From positions 496,001-560,000 of the forward strand of contig JADJWC010000002.1 in the NCBI GenBank assembly GCA_016716565.1: 64,000 bases of DNA. The letters run 5' to 3'. The notes beneath the pieces were generated by a model, which ran no database searches, was not told the origin of the DNA, and was given only the letters and a program-made list of their open reading frames with translations. Below, one piece after another: positions 45,882 through 55,177 of the stretch. Both the position numbers and the translations under genes were made by a program. The stretch's first letter is position 1. The number at the start of each line of letters is the position of its first letter. This stretch comes from a bacterium (lineage in GTDB: Bacteria > Bacteroidota > Ignavibacteria > Ignavibacteriales > Ignavibacteriaceae).

Positions 45882-46734
45882 TGTCTGTCAGATTGATGCT
45901 TTCACCGATGAACCATTCAGAGGAAATCCTGCAGGCGTAGTTTTTTCAGATGGACTAACCAATGAAGAAATGCAGCTGATCGCTCGCGAGTTCAATCTTT
46001 CTGAGACTGCATTTATATCTTCGTCCAACGAGGCAGATTTCAATCTGAGATGGTTCACTCCAAAAGTAGAAGTGAAACTTTGCGGTCATGCGACAATAGC
46101 TTCCATTCATTACCTATTGCATCAAGGCAAAATTAAAAACAATTCAAGCTTTACTGTCAGCACTCTTTCCGGAATACTCAAATGCAGTACAAATAATGGA
46201 AATTATTCATTAACTATTCCCATACCCGAATTAAAATTATTCCAAGGGAACAAAGCGGAAATTATTAAAGCCCTTAACGGTGAGAAAGTAATCAATCCTG
46301 AAAAATTCCCTTTTATTCTTGACGATGGAGGATATCTTTACATTTATGTTTCTTCATTAAAAGATCTAATGAACATAAAACCTGACTTCAAAAAATTGAT
46401 GGACTTATCTACCGCAAGAAAAGGATTTGATGCTTTCACTCTTTTCACAACTGAAACAATTGAAAAAGAAAACAATGCACATTTGCGTTTCTTTACTCCT
46501 TATTACGGAATTGACGAAGATCCTGTAACAGGTTCTGCAAATGGACCTTTACTTCTTGTACTGCGTATGTTAGGCTTAATTGAGAAGGACATTGAAGGGA
46601 AAATCTTCACTTTCGAACAAGGCGATGTTCTTGGCAGAAAAGGCAGAATTGATGTTTCTTATTCTCCTTCTAAAAATGAATTGTCAGTAGCGGGAAAGGC
46701 TGTAACAATTTTCAAGGGAGAACTTTATTTCTGA
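45865..46734 (+). CDS. PhzF-family isomerase/epimerase-like protein
   Basis: 289 residues, two-domain diaminopimelate-epimerase fold. VDAFTDEPFRGNPAGVV-type start (IDAFTDEPFRGNPAGVV), the catalytic Glu in LSETAFIS, LCGHATIAS, and the second-domain DEDPVTGSANGPL. Family members act on phenazine precursors or unrelated small molecules; with no phenazine genes nearby the substrate is open. It overlaps surE by 17 bases and the next gene by one. Confidence 0.9.
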   Translation: MKKLIDVCQIDAFTDEPFRGNPAGVVFSDGLTNEEMQLIAREFNLSETAFISSSNEADFNLRWFTPKVEVKLCGHATIASIHYLLHQGKIKNNSSFTVSTLSGILKCSTNNGNYSLTIPIPELKLFQGNKAEIIKALNGEKVINPEKFPFILDDGGYLYIYVSSLKDLMNIKPDFKKLMDLSTARKGFDAFTLFTTETIEKENNAHLRFFTPYYGIDEDPVTGSANGPLLLVLRMLGLIEKDIEGKIFTFEQGDVLGRKGRIDVSYSPSKNELSVAGKAVTIFKGELYF

Positions 46735-48881
46735 TGTTCGGATATGAAGATGTACAAATATCTCTGGCATTTTCCGGTGTCTATCTTTTTATTGCATTAA
46801 TACTAATTGCGATATACTCGGTTTATGTTTATCGATATACTATCCCACAAATTCAACCCTTCAAAAAAATATTGCTCGTGACTATTCGTGTTCTGGCTCT
46901 GTTAGTTTTGTGCCTGATACTCTTCGAACCGATACTAAACCTGAGCAAAAAATTAACGCTCGAACCTGCCAATCTTGTTTTTATCGATAACTCCAGATCA
47001 ATCCAGATTGATGACGGAACTAATAGGCTTTCAACTGTAAGAAAAATAATTAGCGACTTTTCAGATAGGACATCCGAAAGCAATTTGACTTATTTTGAAT
47101 TTGGAAATTCTGTTAAGCCCATTGGTGTTGATAGTATTGATAAAATAGATTTTGCTGATGGCGCAACAAATTTACAGGATGTATTTAGCGAACTTCAAAA
47201 CTCAGAAGAGAATGTCGCTTCCATTACAATTATTAGTGATGGAGTTATAACTTCAGGAAGCAATCCATATTATGATGCAATAAATACAGGAATACCAGTA
47301 TTTTCTGTTGGAATTGGAGATACAACTCAACGCACAGATGTTGAATTAAAAAAGGTTTTGCACAACGATATAATTTATGCCGAAACGCCAACAAGCATTC
47401 TCGCTACTGTTTCAAATAAAGGTTTTGCGGGAGAATTAATCACAGCCACACTTTACGAGGATAATAAATTCACTTCTCAGCAGACAGTAAATCTGAGTTC
47501 TTCAGGGATTCAGAATATTAATTTCGATTATAAACCTCAAAGCAGCGGAGAAAAAAAATTAAGTATTCAATTATCTTCGCTTAAAGGTGAGTTTACCACT
47601 GCAAACAACAAGCAGGTATTTTATGTAAATGTACTCTCGAATAAAATTAAGGTGCTCTTACTTGCATCAAGTCCAAATGCAGATCTGACTTTTATTAAAA
47701 ATTCTCTGATGAGAGATGAAAACATTCAAGTAAATTCTATTGTGCAAATATCGAGAGATAAATTCCAGGGAAACTTGAACTACAATCTTGTTGATAGCGC
47801 TGATGTTTTATTTCTGATTGGCTTTCCAGCCGATGCAACGCCGGAGGAATTATTAAATCGTGTAATTACAAAAATCAGAGAAAAGAAAACTCCTTTCTTT
47901 GTAACTCTTTCTTCCGGTATCAGTTTAAATAGAATTTCAAGATTTGGAAACGATTTACCTTTTACAATCGCACAATCGTTCAGTGGTTTTAAAGAAGTTC
48001 AGCCGTACATTTTGCCCGAGCAAATCTCTAATCCGATCTTTAAGCAAGTTGAAAAGAATCCCCTGGAGAACTGGAATAATCTGCCGCCAGTTTTACAGCC
48101 GAATGCAATATTTTCTTCAAGAGTTGAAAGTAAAGCACTCGCACAGATAAAGTTAAACAACAACGTAACTAACTCGCCTTTGATTATTTCCAGCAGTTTC
48201 AGTGGAAGAAGGTCAATTGGAGTTCTGGCAAAAGATATATGGAAATGGAAATTGCAGGTTGCACCAAAAGGTCTTGATTTGTTCGACAGCTTTATAGTCA
48301 ATTCTTTACGCTGGTTAAGAGCAGGTGAAGATCAGAAATTAGTTAATGTGAAAACCTCAAAGAAAAATTATTCGCAGGGTGAGAGAATTGAGTTTACCGC
48401 TGAAGTATTTGATGAATCGTTGGATCCTGTTTCAGATGCCGGGATTAAAATCAAGATTTCATCTCTAGCAAATAATTACGAAACTGATATGCAGAATGTC
48501 GGTTCGGGATTGTATGAAGGATCAATAATCATCAACGAACCGGGCGATTTTAATTTTTCAGCTGAAGCAACTGTAGATAACCGGATTTTAGGAAAGGATA
48601 ATGGCAGCTTTAATATTGGCGAGATTGATATCGAAATGGTAAATCCTGTAATGAACTACTCATTTTTAAATTTGATCGCAAACGAAACCAGCGGAGAATT
48701 TTACTTTGCAGATGATTACCAGCCGTTGCTGGCCAAGCTTAAAGAGCTCAAAATAAATTCATCAAAAGAAAAAGTGATTACCTCTGAATTCGCACTTTGG
48801 TCAGACACCTGGCTTCTCATTATCGCTGTGCTTTTATTTTCGCTTGAATGGTTTATCCGTAAAAGAAATGGAATGCTATAA
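46734..48881 (+). CDS. membrane protein with VWA-like and GATase-like regions
   Basis: 715 residues. Two N-terminal transmembrane segments (VYLFIALILIAIYSVYVY, LALLVLCLILFEPIL), a VWA-like domain (~residues 80-190) opening NLVFIDNSRSIQIDDG with a DxSxS metal site, beta-sandwich regions (~200-290), a glutamine-amidotransferase-like region (~295-400), and a last membrane segment (TWLLIIAVLLFSLEWFI) near the C-terminus. Similar proteins in Bacteroidota are linked to the BatA group of envelope stress proteins, but I do not assign a function. Confidence 0.75.
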   Translation: MFGYEDVQISLAFSGVYLFIALILIAIYSVYVYRYTIPQIQPFKKILLVTIRVLALLVLCLILFEPILNLSKKLTLEPANLVFIDNSRSIQIDDGTNRLSTVRKIISDFSDRTSESNLTYFEFGNSVKPIGVDSIDKIDFADGATNLQDVFSELQNSEENVASITIISDGVITSGSNPYYDAINTGIPVFSVGIGDTTQRTDVELKKVLHNDIIYAETPTSILATVSNKGFAGELITATLYEDNKFTSQQTVNLSSSGIQNINFDYKPQSSGEKKLSIQLSSLKGEFTTANNKQVFYVNVLSNKIKVLLLASSPNADLTFIKNSLMRDENIQVNSIVQISRDKFQGNLNYNLVDSADVLFLIGFPADATPEELLNRVITKIREKKTPFFVTLSSGISLNRISRFGNDLPFTIAQSFSGFKEVQPYILPEQISNPIFKQVEKNPLENWNNLPPVLQPNAIFSSRVESKALAQIKLNNNVTNSPLIISSSFSGRRSIGVLAKDIWKWKLQVAPKGLDLFDSFIVNSLRWLRAGEDQKLVNVKTSKKNYSQGERIEFTAEVFDESLDPVSDAGIKIKISSLANNYETDMQNVGSGLYEGSIIINEPGDFNFSAEATVDNRILGKDNGSFNIGEIDIEMVNPVMNYSFLNLIANETSGEFYFADDYQPLLAKLKELKINSSKEKVITSEFALWSDTWLLIIAVLLFSLEWFIRKRNGML

Positions 48882-48893
48882 TTTTTTTTGTGA

Positions 48894-49622
48894 ATGATAG
48901 CAGCTGCTACATACCTTATTGATTTTTTCCTGCCGAGATTTTGCCCCGGATGCAACAAGAAATTACTGCCTAAAGAAAAACCTGTCTGTGACGAATGTTT
49001 AAGCAGCTTATTAGTTACTGATGAAGAAAAACTTTCCAGCGAATTTGATAAGAACTTTTCTTCCTCAAATTATGTCGATGACTATTTCGCTGCCTACATT
49101 TTTGAGATTGACAAGACGCTTCAACATATTATCCATGCCTTGAAATATAAGAAGCAGTTTAAACTTGGTATTTTTTTAGGTGAATTAATCGGTGAAAAAG
49201 TAAAAGCACTTAACTGGCAATTTGATTTGATATTGCCGGTTCCAATCCATCATCTAAAAAAGGCTGAGAGAGGCTTTAACCAATCAGACTTTCTTGCAAA
49301 GGGTTTGTCCAAATCACTTCGAATTCCGTACTCAACTGGTTTCGTAAAACGAACAAGACATACTGACTCGCAAACAAGATTAAATATGAAAGAAAGATCA
49401 AAGAATGTAGCTGATGCTTTTAAAGTTCGAAAGTCAAAAAAAGTTGCAAATAAAAATATTCTGGTTGTAGATGATGTATGTACGACTGGTGCAACAATTC
49501 TTGAATGTGCAAAAACACTTAAGAATGCCGGAGCTTTGAGAGTATTTGCGTGTACAGTCGGAACGACATCATTTGAGCAGGAATATGCTACATTTTCTCA
49601 GGTGCACTTACTCCAAGAATAG
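48894..49622 (+). CDS. ComF family phosphoribosyltransferase-like protein
   Basis: 242 residues. An N-terminal Cys4 zinc region (CPGCNKKLLPKEKPVCDEC) and a phosphoribosyltransferase domain with the PRPP loop VLVVDDVCTTGATILEC. Bacterial ComF homologues are tied to DNA uptake or purine salvage, with function often unproven. It starts 12 bases after the VWA-like gene and its 3' end overlaps argS by 35 bases, both read towards each other. Confidence 0.92.
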   Translation: MIAAATYLIDFFLPRFCPGCNKKLLPKEKPVCDECLSSLLVTDEEKLSSEFDKNFSSSNYVDDYFAAYIFEIDKTLQHIIHALKYKKQFKLGIFLGELIGEKVKALNWQFDLILPVPIHHLKKAERGFNQSDFLAKGLSKSLRIPYSTGFVKRTRHTDSQTRLNMKERSKNVADAFKVRKSKKVANKNILVVDDVCTTGATILECAKTLKNAGALRVFACTVGTTSFEQEYATFSQVHLLQE

Positions 49623-51217
49623 CCAATCCATTTTTAATTACCGTTTTTGCAGCGAGTGCAAGTGCTAATCGGGCTTCGGCTAATTTCTTTTCACTTCCCA
49701 ATATCCTTCTGAACGTATAAAACTTATGGAAATGCAGCAGCAAGGTCTTCAAGGTAAGCACAGATTCTCTGAGGTTCATAATTCTCAGCACTGTATAAAA
49801 CTTCTTCTTCAAACTTGTGAAGCTTTTTAAGCAGCGATAGTTCTTCTTCTTCAACCAGCATATTCAAATTATCCATAGATGGTTTTATGTTTTCCGATTC
49901 AACCGTTCTGATAATTGAACAAATTCTTGCATGCGCATATTGAAGATAGAAAACGGGATTTTCATCGCTTTGTTTTTTTGCTAGATCAATATCGAAATTC
50001 ATATGCGAAGAAATTGATCTCATATTAAAAAAGTATCTGACAACATCTTTACCTACTTCTTCAGTAAGTTCGTCAAGAGTTATGTAATTCGCTTTTCGCG
50101 TTGACATTTTAACAACTTCGCCGTCTTTAAGTATCGTAACGAACTGATGTATCAGCACTTTCATTTTACTTACATCATAACCTAAAGCTTTGACTCCTGC
50201 AACCACATCCGGATACGTAGCATTGTGATCAGAACCAAATAGATCAACCATTAAATCATAACCACGCTCATATTTTACTACATGGTAAGCGATATCCGGA
50301 AGACGATAAGTAGGTTCACCGGTGTTTTTAACAATTACTTTATCCTCACCACCAGTCAGTTCAGAAAGTTTTAACCACGTTGCATTTTCTTTTTCATAAG
50401 AGAGATTTAACTCACTGAATTTTTTTAGGAGAGATTCTATCTTCCCATCATCATAAAGAGACTTTTCATTATAAAATAAATTATGATGAATACCGATCGC
50501 TTCCAAACTTTTCTTTATCTCACTAAAAATCTCAGATTCCGCAGCTTCCTTAAATTTTCCTTCAACAGGTTCATCAACAAGCTTTTCACCGAATTTATCT
50601 TTTAATTTTCGGGCAATGTCAATAATATATTCACCCTGATAATAATCTTCCGGGAAATCTATTTGCTGTCCAATAAGATTCAGATACCTGATTCTGACTG
50701 AATCACCAAGCACACGCATTTGTCTTCCGGCATTATTAAAATAATACTCGCGATCAACTTTATACCCGATCCACTCAAGCAGATTCGCGACGGTATCACC
50801 AATAACTGCATTCCTTCCGTGACCAACTGTCAAAGGTCCGGTTGGATTGGCAGAAACAAATTCAACATTTGCTTTTCTACCGGAATACTTTTTTGATTTT
50901 CCGTAATCATCTCCGGTTTCAATAATGTCTTTAATAATGTTAGCCAAAAATGATGGCATAAAATAGAAGTTAATAAATCCTTGTCCTGCAATATCAGTTT
51001 TGCTAATTATTGTGTTATCTATTTTCAGATTGTTCAGAATTTCAGCGGCAATTTCTCTTGGATTCCGCTTCAGTTTTTTTGAAAGGATCATTGCAGCATT
51101 TGATGATAAATCACCATGCGTTTCAATTTTAGGAGTATCAAACGATAGTTCTACATCAGCAAGATAAGGTAGTTGCTCTTCAGCATCCTTGAATATTTTC
51201 TGTAAATATTTTTTCAA
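49588..51217 (-). CDS. argS: arginyl-tRNA synthetase, apparent frameshift near C-terminus
   Basis: About 542 residues when one base is skipped. The catalytic HIGH-type motif is VGHGRNAVIGD after NPTGPLT, KMSK appears as KMSTRKAN, and the DALR anticodon-binding domain is at the C-terminus. The main frame runs from 51217 and ends at TAA (49724-49726) after YLEDLAAAFP. The following sequence in another frame, FHKFYTFRRILGSEKK to GVSAPEKM, is the normal ArgS ending. Removing one C from the CC at 49728-49729 restores the full protein (AAAFHKFYT). ArgS is essential, so this is either a sequence error or a true frameshift event. Confidence 0.9.
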
Positions 51218-51301
51218 TTAGATAGAAATAAAGTGAATGAAAAATGATATGTAAACTTATTAAAGAAGTACACCCGAAAAAATTTTCTTCGAAAAATTAT
51301 T

Positions 51302-51679
51302 TCATCGTTTGGCAGCAACTACATTTTTTTCTGCCGGATCCTTCATCATTTCAGAGGGGGCATCTCCCCAAAGCTTTTCGAGGTTGTAAAAGTCACGAGC
51401 TTCTTTTTTAAAGATATGAACAACAACATCAACATAATCCAACAATACCCAGCTGAGCGCTTTAAGCCCTTCTCTGTGCCAGCACCTGATCCCTTCATCA
51501 GAAAGCACTTTATCAATCTGATCAGCTATTGCTTTTACCTGAGTATCGGAATCAGCAGAGCAAATCACAAAATAATCTGTAAAGGTCACAAGTTTCCGAA
51601 GATCAACTTTTAGAACATTTGAACCTTTCTTTGTGAAAATAACTTCTGAGATGTGGTTAGCTAAATCTGTTGAGTTCAA
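51302..51679 (-). CDS. rsfS: ribosome silencing factor
   Basis: 125 residues. Binds L14 (uL14) on the 50S subunit and blocks subunit joining when nutrients are short. FVICSADSDTQVKAIADQI, HREGLKALSWVLLDYVDVVVHIF and DFYNLEKLWGDAP are the family blocks (DUF143). It follows the LytR_C gene by 2 bases, a pairing seen in other bacteria. Confidence 0.95.
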   Translation of the reverse strand: MNSTDLANHISEVIFTKKGSNVLKVDLRKLVTFTDYFVICSADSDTQVKAIADQIDKVLSDEGIRCWHREGLKALSWVLLDYVDVVVHIFKKEARDFYNLEKLWGDAPSEMMKDPAEKNVVAAKR

Positions 51680-51681
51680 TT

Positions 51682-52149
51682 CTACCTCTTTTTTATTGGA
51701 ATTAAATTTCTGTAATCTCTTCCGAGTATAAATGTAACATCGAGTAAGTAGTCGGGATTTATCTGCTGAATAATTCTGCTTCTATCAAGTCCTACGATAG
51801 CTGCCACTTTTTCAGCATTCAGAATTTTTTCGTTCCTGCTTATTATGATACTGTTTTCAATTTCAAACGAACGGTAATTACCAAGATTGACAACATCAAT
51901 TTTGTTTGCTCTCAAATGATCAGTTAATTTTTCCGCAATACCTGTAACGCCGCATCCATTTAAAACCTCGACCTGGATTCTTGCTTTCGTGCTGTCTATT
52001 GATAAATCAGGACCTGAGTTAAAGTATTTATCAGATACAGTGTTAAAAACAGTATAAGCTAAAACAGAATTAATTAGAATCAGAACAAGGATTGAAATAT
52101 TTAAGATAAGATTTTTAGATGAGCTTGCTTTTTTAGTATCGCTTGAAAT
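51682..52149 (-). CDS. membrane-anchored LytR_C-domain protein, no standard start
   Basis: 155 residues if translation starts at ATT 52149. It has one N-terminal transmembrane segment (LILNISILVLILINSVLAYTV) and a C-terminal LytR_C domain (QVEVLNGCGVTGIAEKLT, KIDVVNLGNYRSF). The frame has no ATG, GTG or TTG until the TTG at 51915, which would remove the anchor and half the domain. The ATT is preceded by GGGG eight bases away. It shares its reading frame with the gene upstream, separated from it by TAA TAG. Function in the family is unclear; it may act at the cell envelope. Confidence 0.7.
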   Translation of the reverse strand: MSSDTKKASSSKNLILNISILVLILINSVLAYTVFNTVSDKYFNSGPDLSIDSTKARIQVEVLNGCGVTGIAEKLTDHLRANKIDVVNLGNYRSFEIENSIIISRNEKILNAEKVAAIVGLDRSRIIQQINPDYLLDVTFILGRDYRNLIPIKKR

Positions 52150-52185
52150 TTTATTTGCCCCGTTGTTTAAAAAAAATTTTAACTA

Positions 52186-52704
52186 TTACTTTACTTCAAA
52201 TGGTGATTCAGACTGATAACCGTTTATTCCCGAACTAAAATTGAATGGATTTCCATACCCATAAAACGGATGATAGTACCCATATCCGAACGGCATACTT
52301 CTGTATTGTAAATGAACTGAAAAATTGTCCCACGGGTGATAATTTAAAGCTGCATTGCTGATGTAAATTCCGGAAATGTCTTTCTGGAACTGATCACCGA
52401 GAGTACTGTATGGAGAATACATTACAGAAACATCCAGCTGAACATTGAGATTGTTCATCAATCTGTAAAACATGCTATTTGTATAACTTGTGAGGGACAT
52501 ACCTTGTCCGGCAAAAGTAGTATAGTTCAAGCTGAAAGAATGACGCATAATAAAATCATCGGAGTTTAGAAAGCCAAATAGTGCATTAGAATTTTCTGTA
52601 ACAATTCCTTCTTTCACACTTTTCGGTTCGATACCAGTATCCCGGAATTGTGCAACTATGCTGGTTGAATACAAAATAAATATTGTTATTAAAAAACTTT
52701 TCAC
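52186..52704 (-). CDS. exported protein, function unknown
   Basis: 172 residues with a signal peptide (LITIFILYSTSIVAQ). The middle is rich in Ser, Tyr and Asn with alternating strand-like patterns (RHSFSLNYTTFAGQG, NVQLDVSVMYSPY, FSVHLQYRSMPFGYGYY), typical of a small outer-membrane barrel. The C-terminal part is rich in Gly, Tyr, Pro and Phe. No family recognised. The LytR_C gene follows it in the same frame. Confidence 0.72.
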   Translation of the reverse strand: MKSFLITIFILYSTSIVAQFRDTGIEPKSVKEGIVTENSNALFGFLNSDDFIMRHSFSLNYTTFAGQGMSLTSYTNSMFYRLMNNLNVQLDVSVMYSPYSTLGDQFQKDISGIYISNAALNYHPWDNFSVHLQYRSMPFGYGYYHPFYGYGNPFNFSSGINGYQSESPFEVK

Positions 52705-52778
52705 TTCATCACCAAAATTTTAATTCAATTTTATATAAATAACGTACAAAAAGCAACTAACAACTTGTGAACAGTTCA

Positions 52779-53135
52779 TTATAAAATCTTTGAGATTTTA
52801 TTATTCTTATCCACCAGGACAACCTTTGGTTTATGGTTTTTTATATTCTCTTCTGGTAAATGGACGTAACTGACAATAATTATTTCATCTCCTACAGCAC
52901 CAAATCTTGCCGCCGGACCATTCAAACAAATTGTCCCGCTGCCAGCAGATCCTTCAATTGTATAAGTGTCGAGTCGTGTTCCATTGTTAAAATTTAAAAC
53001 CTGAACTTTTTCGTACGGAAGAATATTCGCAGCTTGCAGCAAGTCCTTATCCACCGTGATGCTTCCTTCATAGTACAGTTCAGCTTGAGTAACAGTAACC
53101 CGGTGTATTTTAGACTTTAACATTTCTCTTTGCAT
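52779..53135 (-). CDS. panD: aspartate 1-decarboxylase
   Basis: 118 residues from the ATG at 53135. Makes beta-alanine for pantothenate/CoA. The proenzyme cleaves itself between Gly24 and Ser25 in ELYYEGSITVD to form the pyruvoyl group; with this start the site is at the family's usual position. LKSKIHRVTVTQ, GTRLDTYTI and GSGTICLNGPAARFG are conserved blocks. The open frame to 53183 is upstream of the usual start; an AAGGA lies 10 bases before the ATG. Confidence 0.95.
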   Translation of the reverse strand: MQREMLKSKIHRVTVTQAELYYEGSITVDKDLLQAANILPYEKVQVLNFNNGTRLDTYTIEGSAGSGTICLNGPAARFGAVGDEIIIVSYVHLPEENIKNHKPKVVLVDKNNKISKIL

Positions 53136-53261
53136 TAAAACTTTTTCCTTTAATTTTGTGCAGTCAAATATACCCATTGGCAATTCTAAGATTCAAGGCA
53201 ACAATTAAAGAGTGAAAATGATTCAAAATCTAATGATAAACCAAATATTCCGCAGGTTATC

Positions 53262-53825
53262 TTGAGAATACTAGTAGTTGACAACTATGACTCTTTTACA
53301 TTTAATCTTGTTCAGTTACTTGGCAAATACAGGAATGAATTATTAATTGTTAAGAATGATGATAAGATTGAGACCGTCAGAGTTTTCAACCCGGATAAAA
53401 TTTTAATTTCTCCTGGTCCAGGAAGACCAGAAAATTCAGGATTAACTCTTGAAGTTATCAGAGAATTTGGAAATTCAATCCCGATATTGGGAGTATGTTT
53501 GGGAATGCAGGCAATCTGCTATTTGTTCGGAGCTGAAATTGTCAATGCTGAAAATATATATCACGGAAAAACTTCAGCTATAAACCATGATAATAAAACT
53601 ATTTTCAAAAACCTGCCTCAGAAATTTGAAGCAATGCGGTATCATTCATTAGTTGTAAAAGAAAATACAATTCCAGATGAAATTGAAATCTCAGCAACAG
53701 CTGCGACGGGTGAAGTTATGGGAGTTCGTCATAAAATTTATTCTCTTGAAGGAATTCAATTTCATCCTGAATCAATACTCACACCTGCTGGTAAAAAGCT
53801 GATAAAAAACTGGCTGGCTCTGTAA
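53262..53825 (+). CDS. pabA: aminodeoxychorismate/anthranilate synthase glutamine amidotransferase
   Basis: 187 residues. Class I glutamine amidotransferase: GVCLGMQAI holds the nucleophile Cys, and FHPESILTP holds the His and Glu of the triad. VVDNYDSFTFNLVQLLG and ISPGPGRPENSG are family N-terminal blocks. It serves PabB (folate) or TrpE (tryptophan); one such subunit often serves both. Neither partner is in the window; the fol genes are ~10 kb away. It uses TTG at 53262 with AGG five bases upstream. Confidence 0.92.
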   Translation: MRILVVDNYDSFTFNLVQLLGKYRNELLIVKNDDKIETVRVFNPDKILISPGPGRPENSGLTLEVIREFGNSIPILGVCLGMQAICYLFGAEIVNAENIYHGKTSAINHDNKTIFKNLPQKFEAMRYHSLVVKENTIPDEIEISATAATGEVMGVRHKIYSLEGIQFHPESILTPAGKKLIKNWLAL

Positions 53826-54284
53826 TTAACTTTTCACTTCAACAATCATTTCAATCTCAACAGCAGAATTTAACGGGAGTTCACTGACTCCAACTGCACT
53901 GCGAACATGTTTTCCTGCTTCACCAAAAATTTCGCCGATAAGTTCTGACGCACCATTTGCAACTTTTGGCTGAGCAGTAAATCCTTCTGCACTTGCGATA
54001 AATACGGTCAACTTCAATACTCTTTTAATTTTATCAAGATTTCCGATTACACTCTTTACAGCACTCAGACAATTTATCGCACAAAGTTTTGCTGCTTCTT
54101 TTCCTTCTTCCTCTGACAAATCTCTTCCAACTTTACCCTGATATTTTACAGCACCGGAAGAAATTGGCACTTGCCCTGATGTCATAACAAGATTTCCAAT
54201 CTGCATCGCCGGTATGTATGCAGCTAACGGTTTTACAGGTTCGGGGATTGTAATTCCAATTTGCTTAATTTTTTCTTCGAACAT
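53826..54284 (-). CDS. RidA family protein
   Basis: 152 residues, YjgF/YER057c/UK114 family. GNLVMTSGQVPIS is the family opening, LTVFIASAEGF and RSAVGVSELPLNSAVEIEMI the C-terminal block with the Arg that binds carboxylates. Members deaminate reactive enamine/imine intermediates. Its stop is back-to-back with pabA's stop (no gap). Confidence 0.9.
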   Translation of the reverse strand: MFEEKIKQIGITIPEPVKPLAAYIPAMQIGNLVMTSGQVPISSGAVKYQGKVGRDLSEEEGKEAAKLCAINCLSAVKSVIGNLDKIKRVLKLTVFIASAEGFTAQPKVANGASELIGEIFGEAGKHVRSAVGVSELPLNSAVEIEMIVEVKS

Positions 54285-54382
54285 GATTCCTCGATTTCTA
54301 CTCAGAGAGTTTTATTTTGATTAAATTTGAATTGATTTCTAATAAGTATTTAAGTTAAAATAATACGATAAGGATTTATCAA

Positions 54383-55177
54383 ATGACTGGTGACAAATTT
54401 AACGAATTCGTTGAGATAGTTAAAAGATTAAGGAAGGAATGTCCGTGGGATCGGGAACAAACAAATGATTCCATCAAAGCGGCTACTATCGAGGAAGCTT
54501 ATGAAGTAGTTGAATCAATTGAAAAGAAAAATTTTGAAGAGCTAAAGAAAGAGCTTGGAGATCTGCTGCTTCATGTAGTCTTTCATACTATCATAGCTTC
54601 GGAAACAAATGACTTTAGTATTGATGATGTGATAGATTCGATCAGAGAAAAATTGATCAGACGACACCCACACGTTTTCGGTGAAGTAAAAGTTTCAGGC
54701 GCAGATGAGGTGAAGAAAAACTGGGAAGAAATCAAAATGGATGAAGGAAGAGATTCAGTATTGGAAGGCGTACCTGAAATGCTTCCAGCATTACAAAGGG
54801 CTCATCGACTTCAGGAAAAAGCTGCAAAAGTAGGTTTTGACTGGGAGAAAAAAGAAGACGTATGGAAAAAAGTAATCGAAGAAATTGAAGAGATGCATGA
54901 GATTGAAAAAATTAAAAATCAAAACTCGGATCTCAAAAACGATGAAAAGCTATATTGTAAATTAGAAGATGAAATCGGAGATGTGTTTTTTGCTCTTGTT
55001 AATTATGCAAGATTTTTAGATATCAATCCTGAAAATGCACTGAGGAGGACTAATTCAAAATTCATTAAAAGATTTAATTACATCGAACAAAAGATAAAAG
55101 ATTCAGGTAGAAAATTGTCTGAATCAAATTTAAAAGAGATGGATTTTTACTGGGAGGAAAGTAAAAAAATAGTTTAG
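54383..55177 (+). CDS. mazG: nucleoside triphosphate pyrophosphohydrolase
   Basis: 264 residues. Two MazG-type four-helix domains: CPWDREQTNDSIKAATIEEAYEV with EELKKELGDLLLHVVFH (metal-binding ExxE...ExxD), then KLEDEIGDVFFALVNYARFL in the second. It hydrolyses NTPs to NMPs and PPi, thereby limiting aberrant nucleotides. It overlaps the opposing phoH stop by 4 bases. Confidence 0.95.
   Translation: MTGDKFNEFVEIVKRLRKECPWDREQTNDSIKAATIEEAYEVVESIEKKNFEELKKELGDLLLHVVFHTIIASETNDFSIDDVIDSIREKLIRRHPHVFGEVKVSGADEVKKNWEEIKMDEGRDSVLEGVPEMLPALQRAHRLQEKAAKVGFDWEKKEDVWKKVIEEIEEMHEIEKIKNQNSDLKNDEKLYCKLEDEIGDVFFALVNYARFLDINPENALRRTNSKFIKRFNYIEQKIKDSGRKLSESNLKEMDFYWEESKKIV

Noticed and set aside
49588..49622. 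ComF/ArgS end overlap as a regulatory feature
   Set aside because: Short convergent overlaps are common in compact genomes, and the exact argS end depends on the frameshift.
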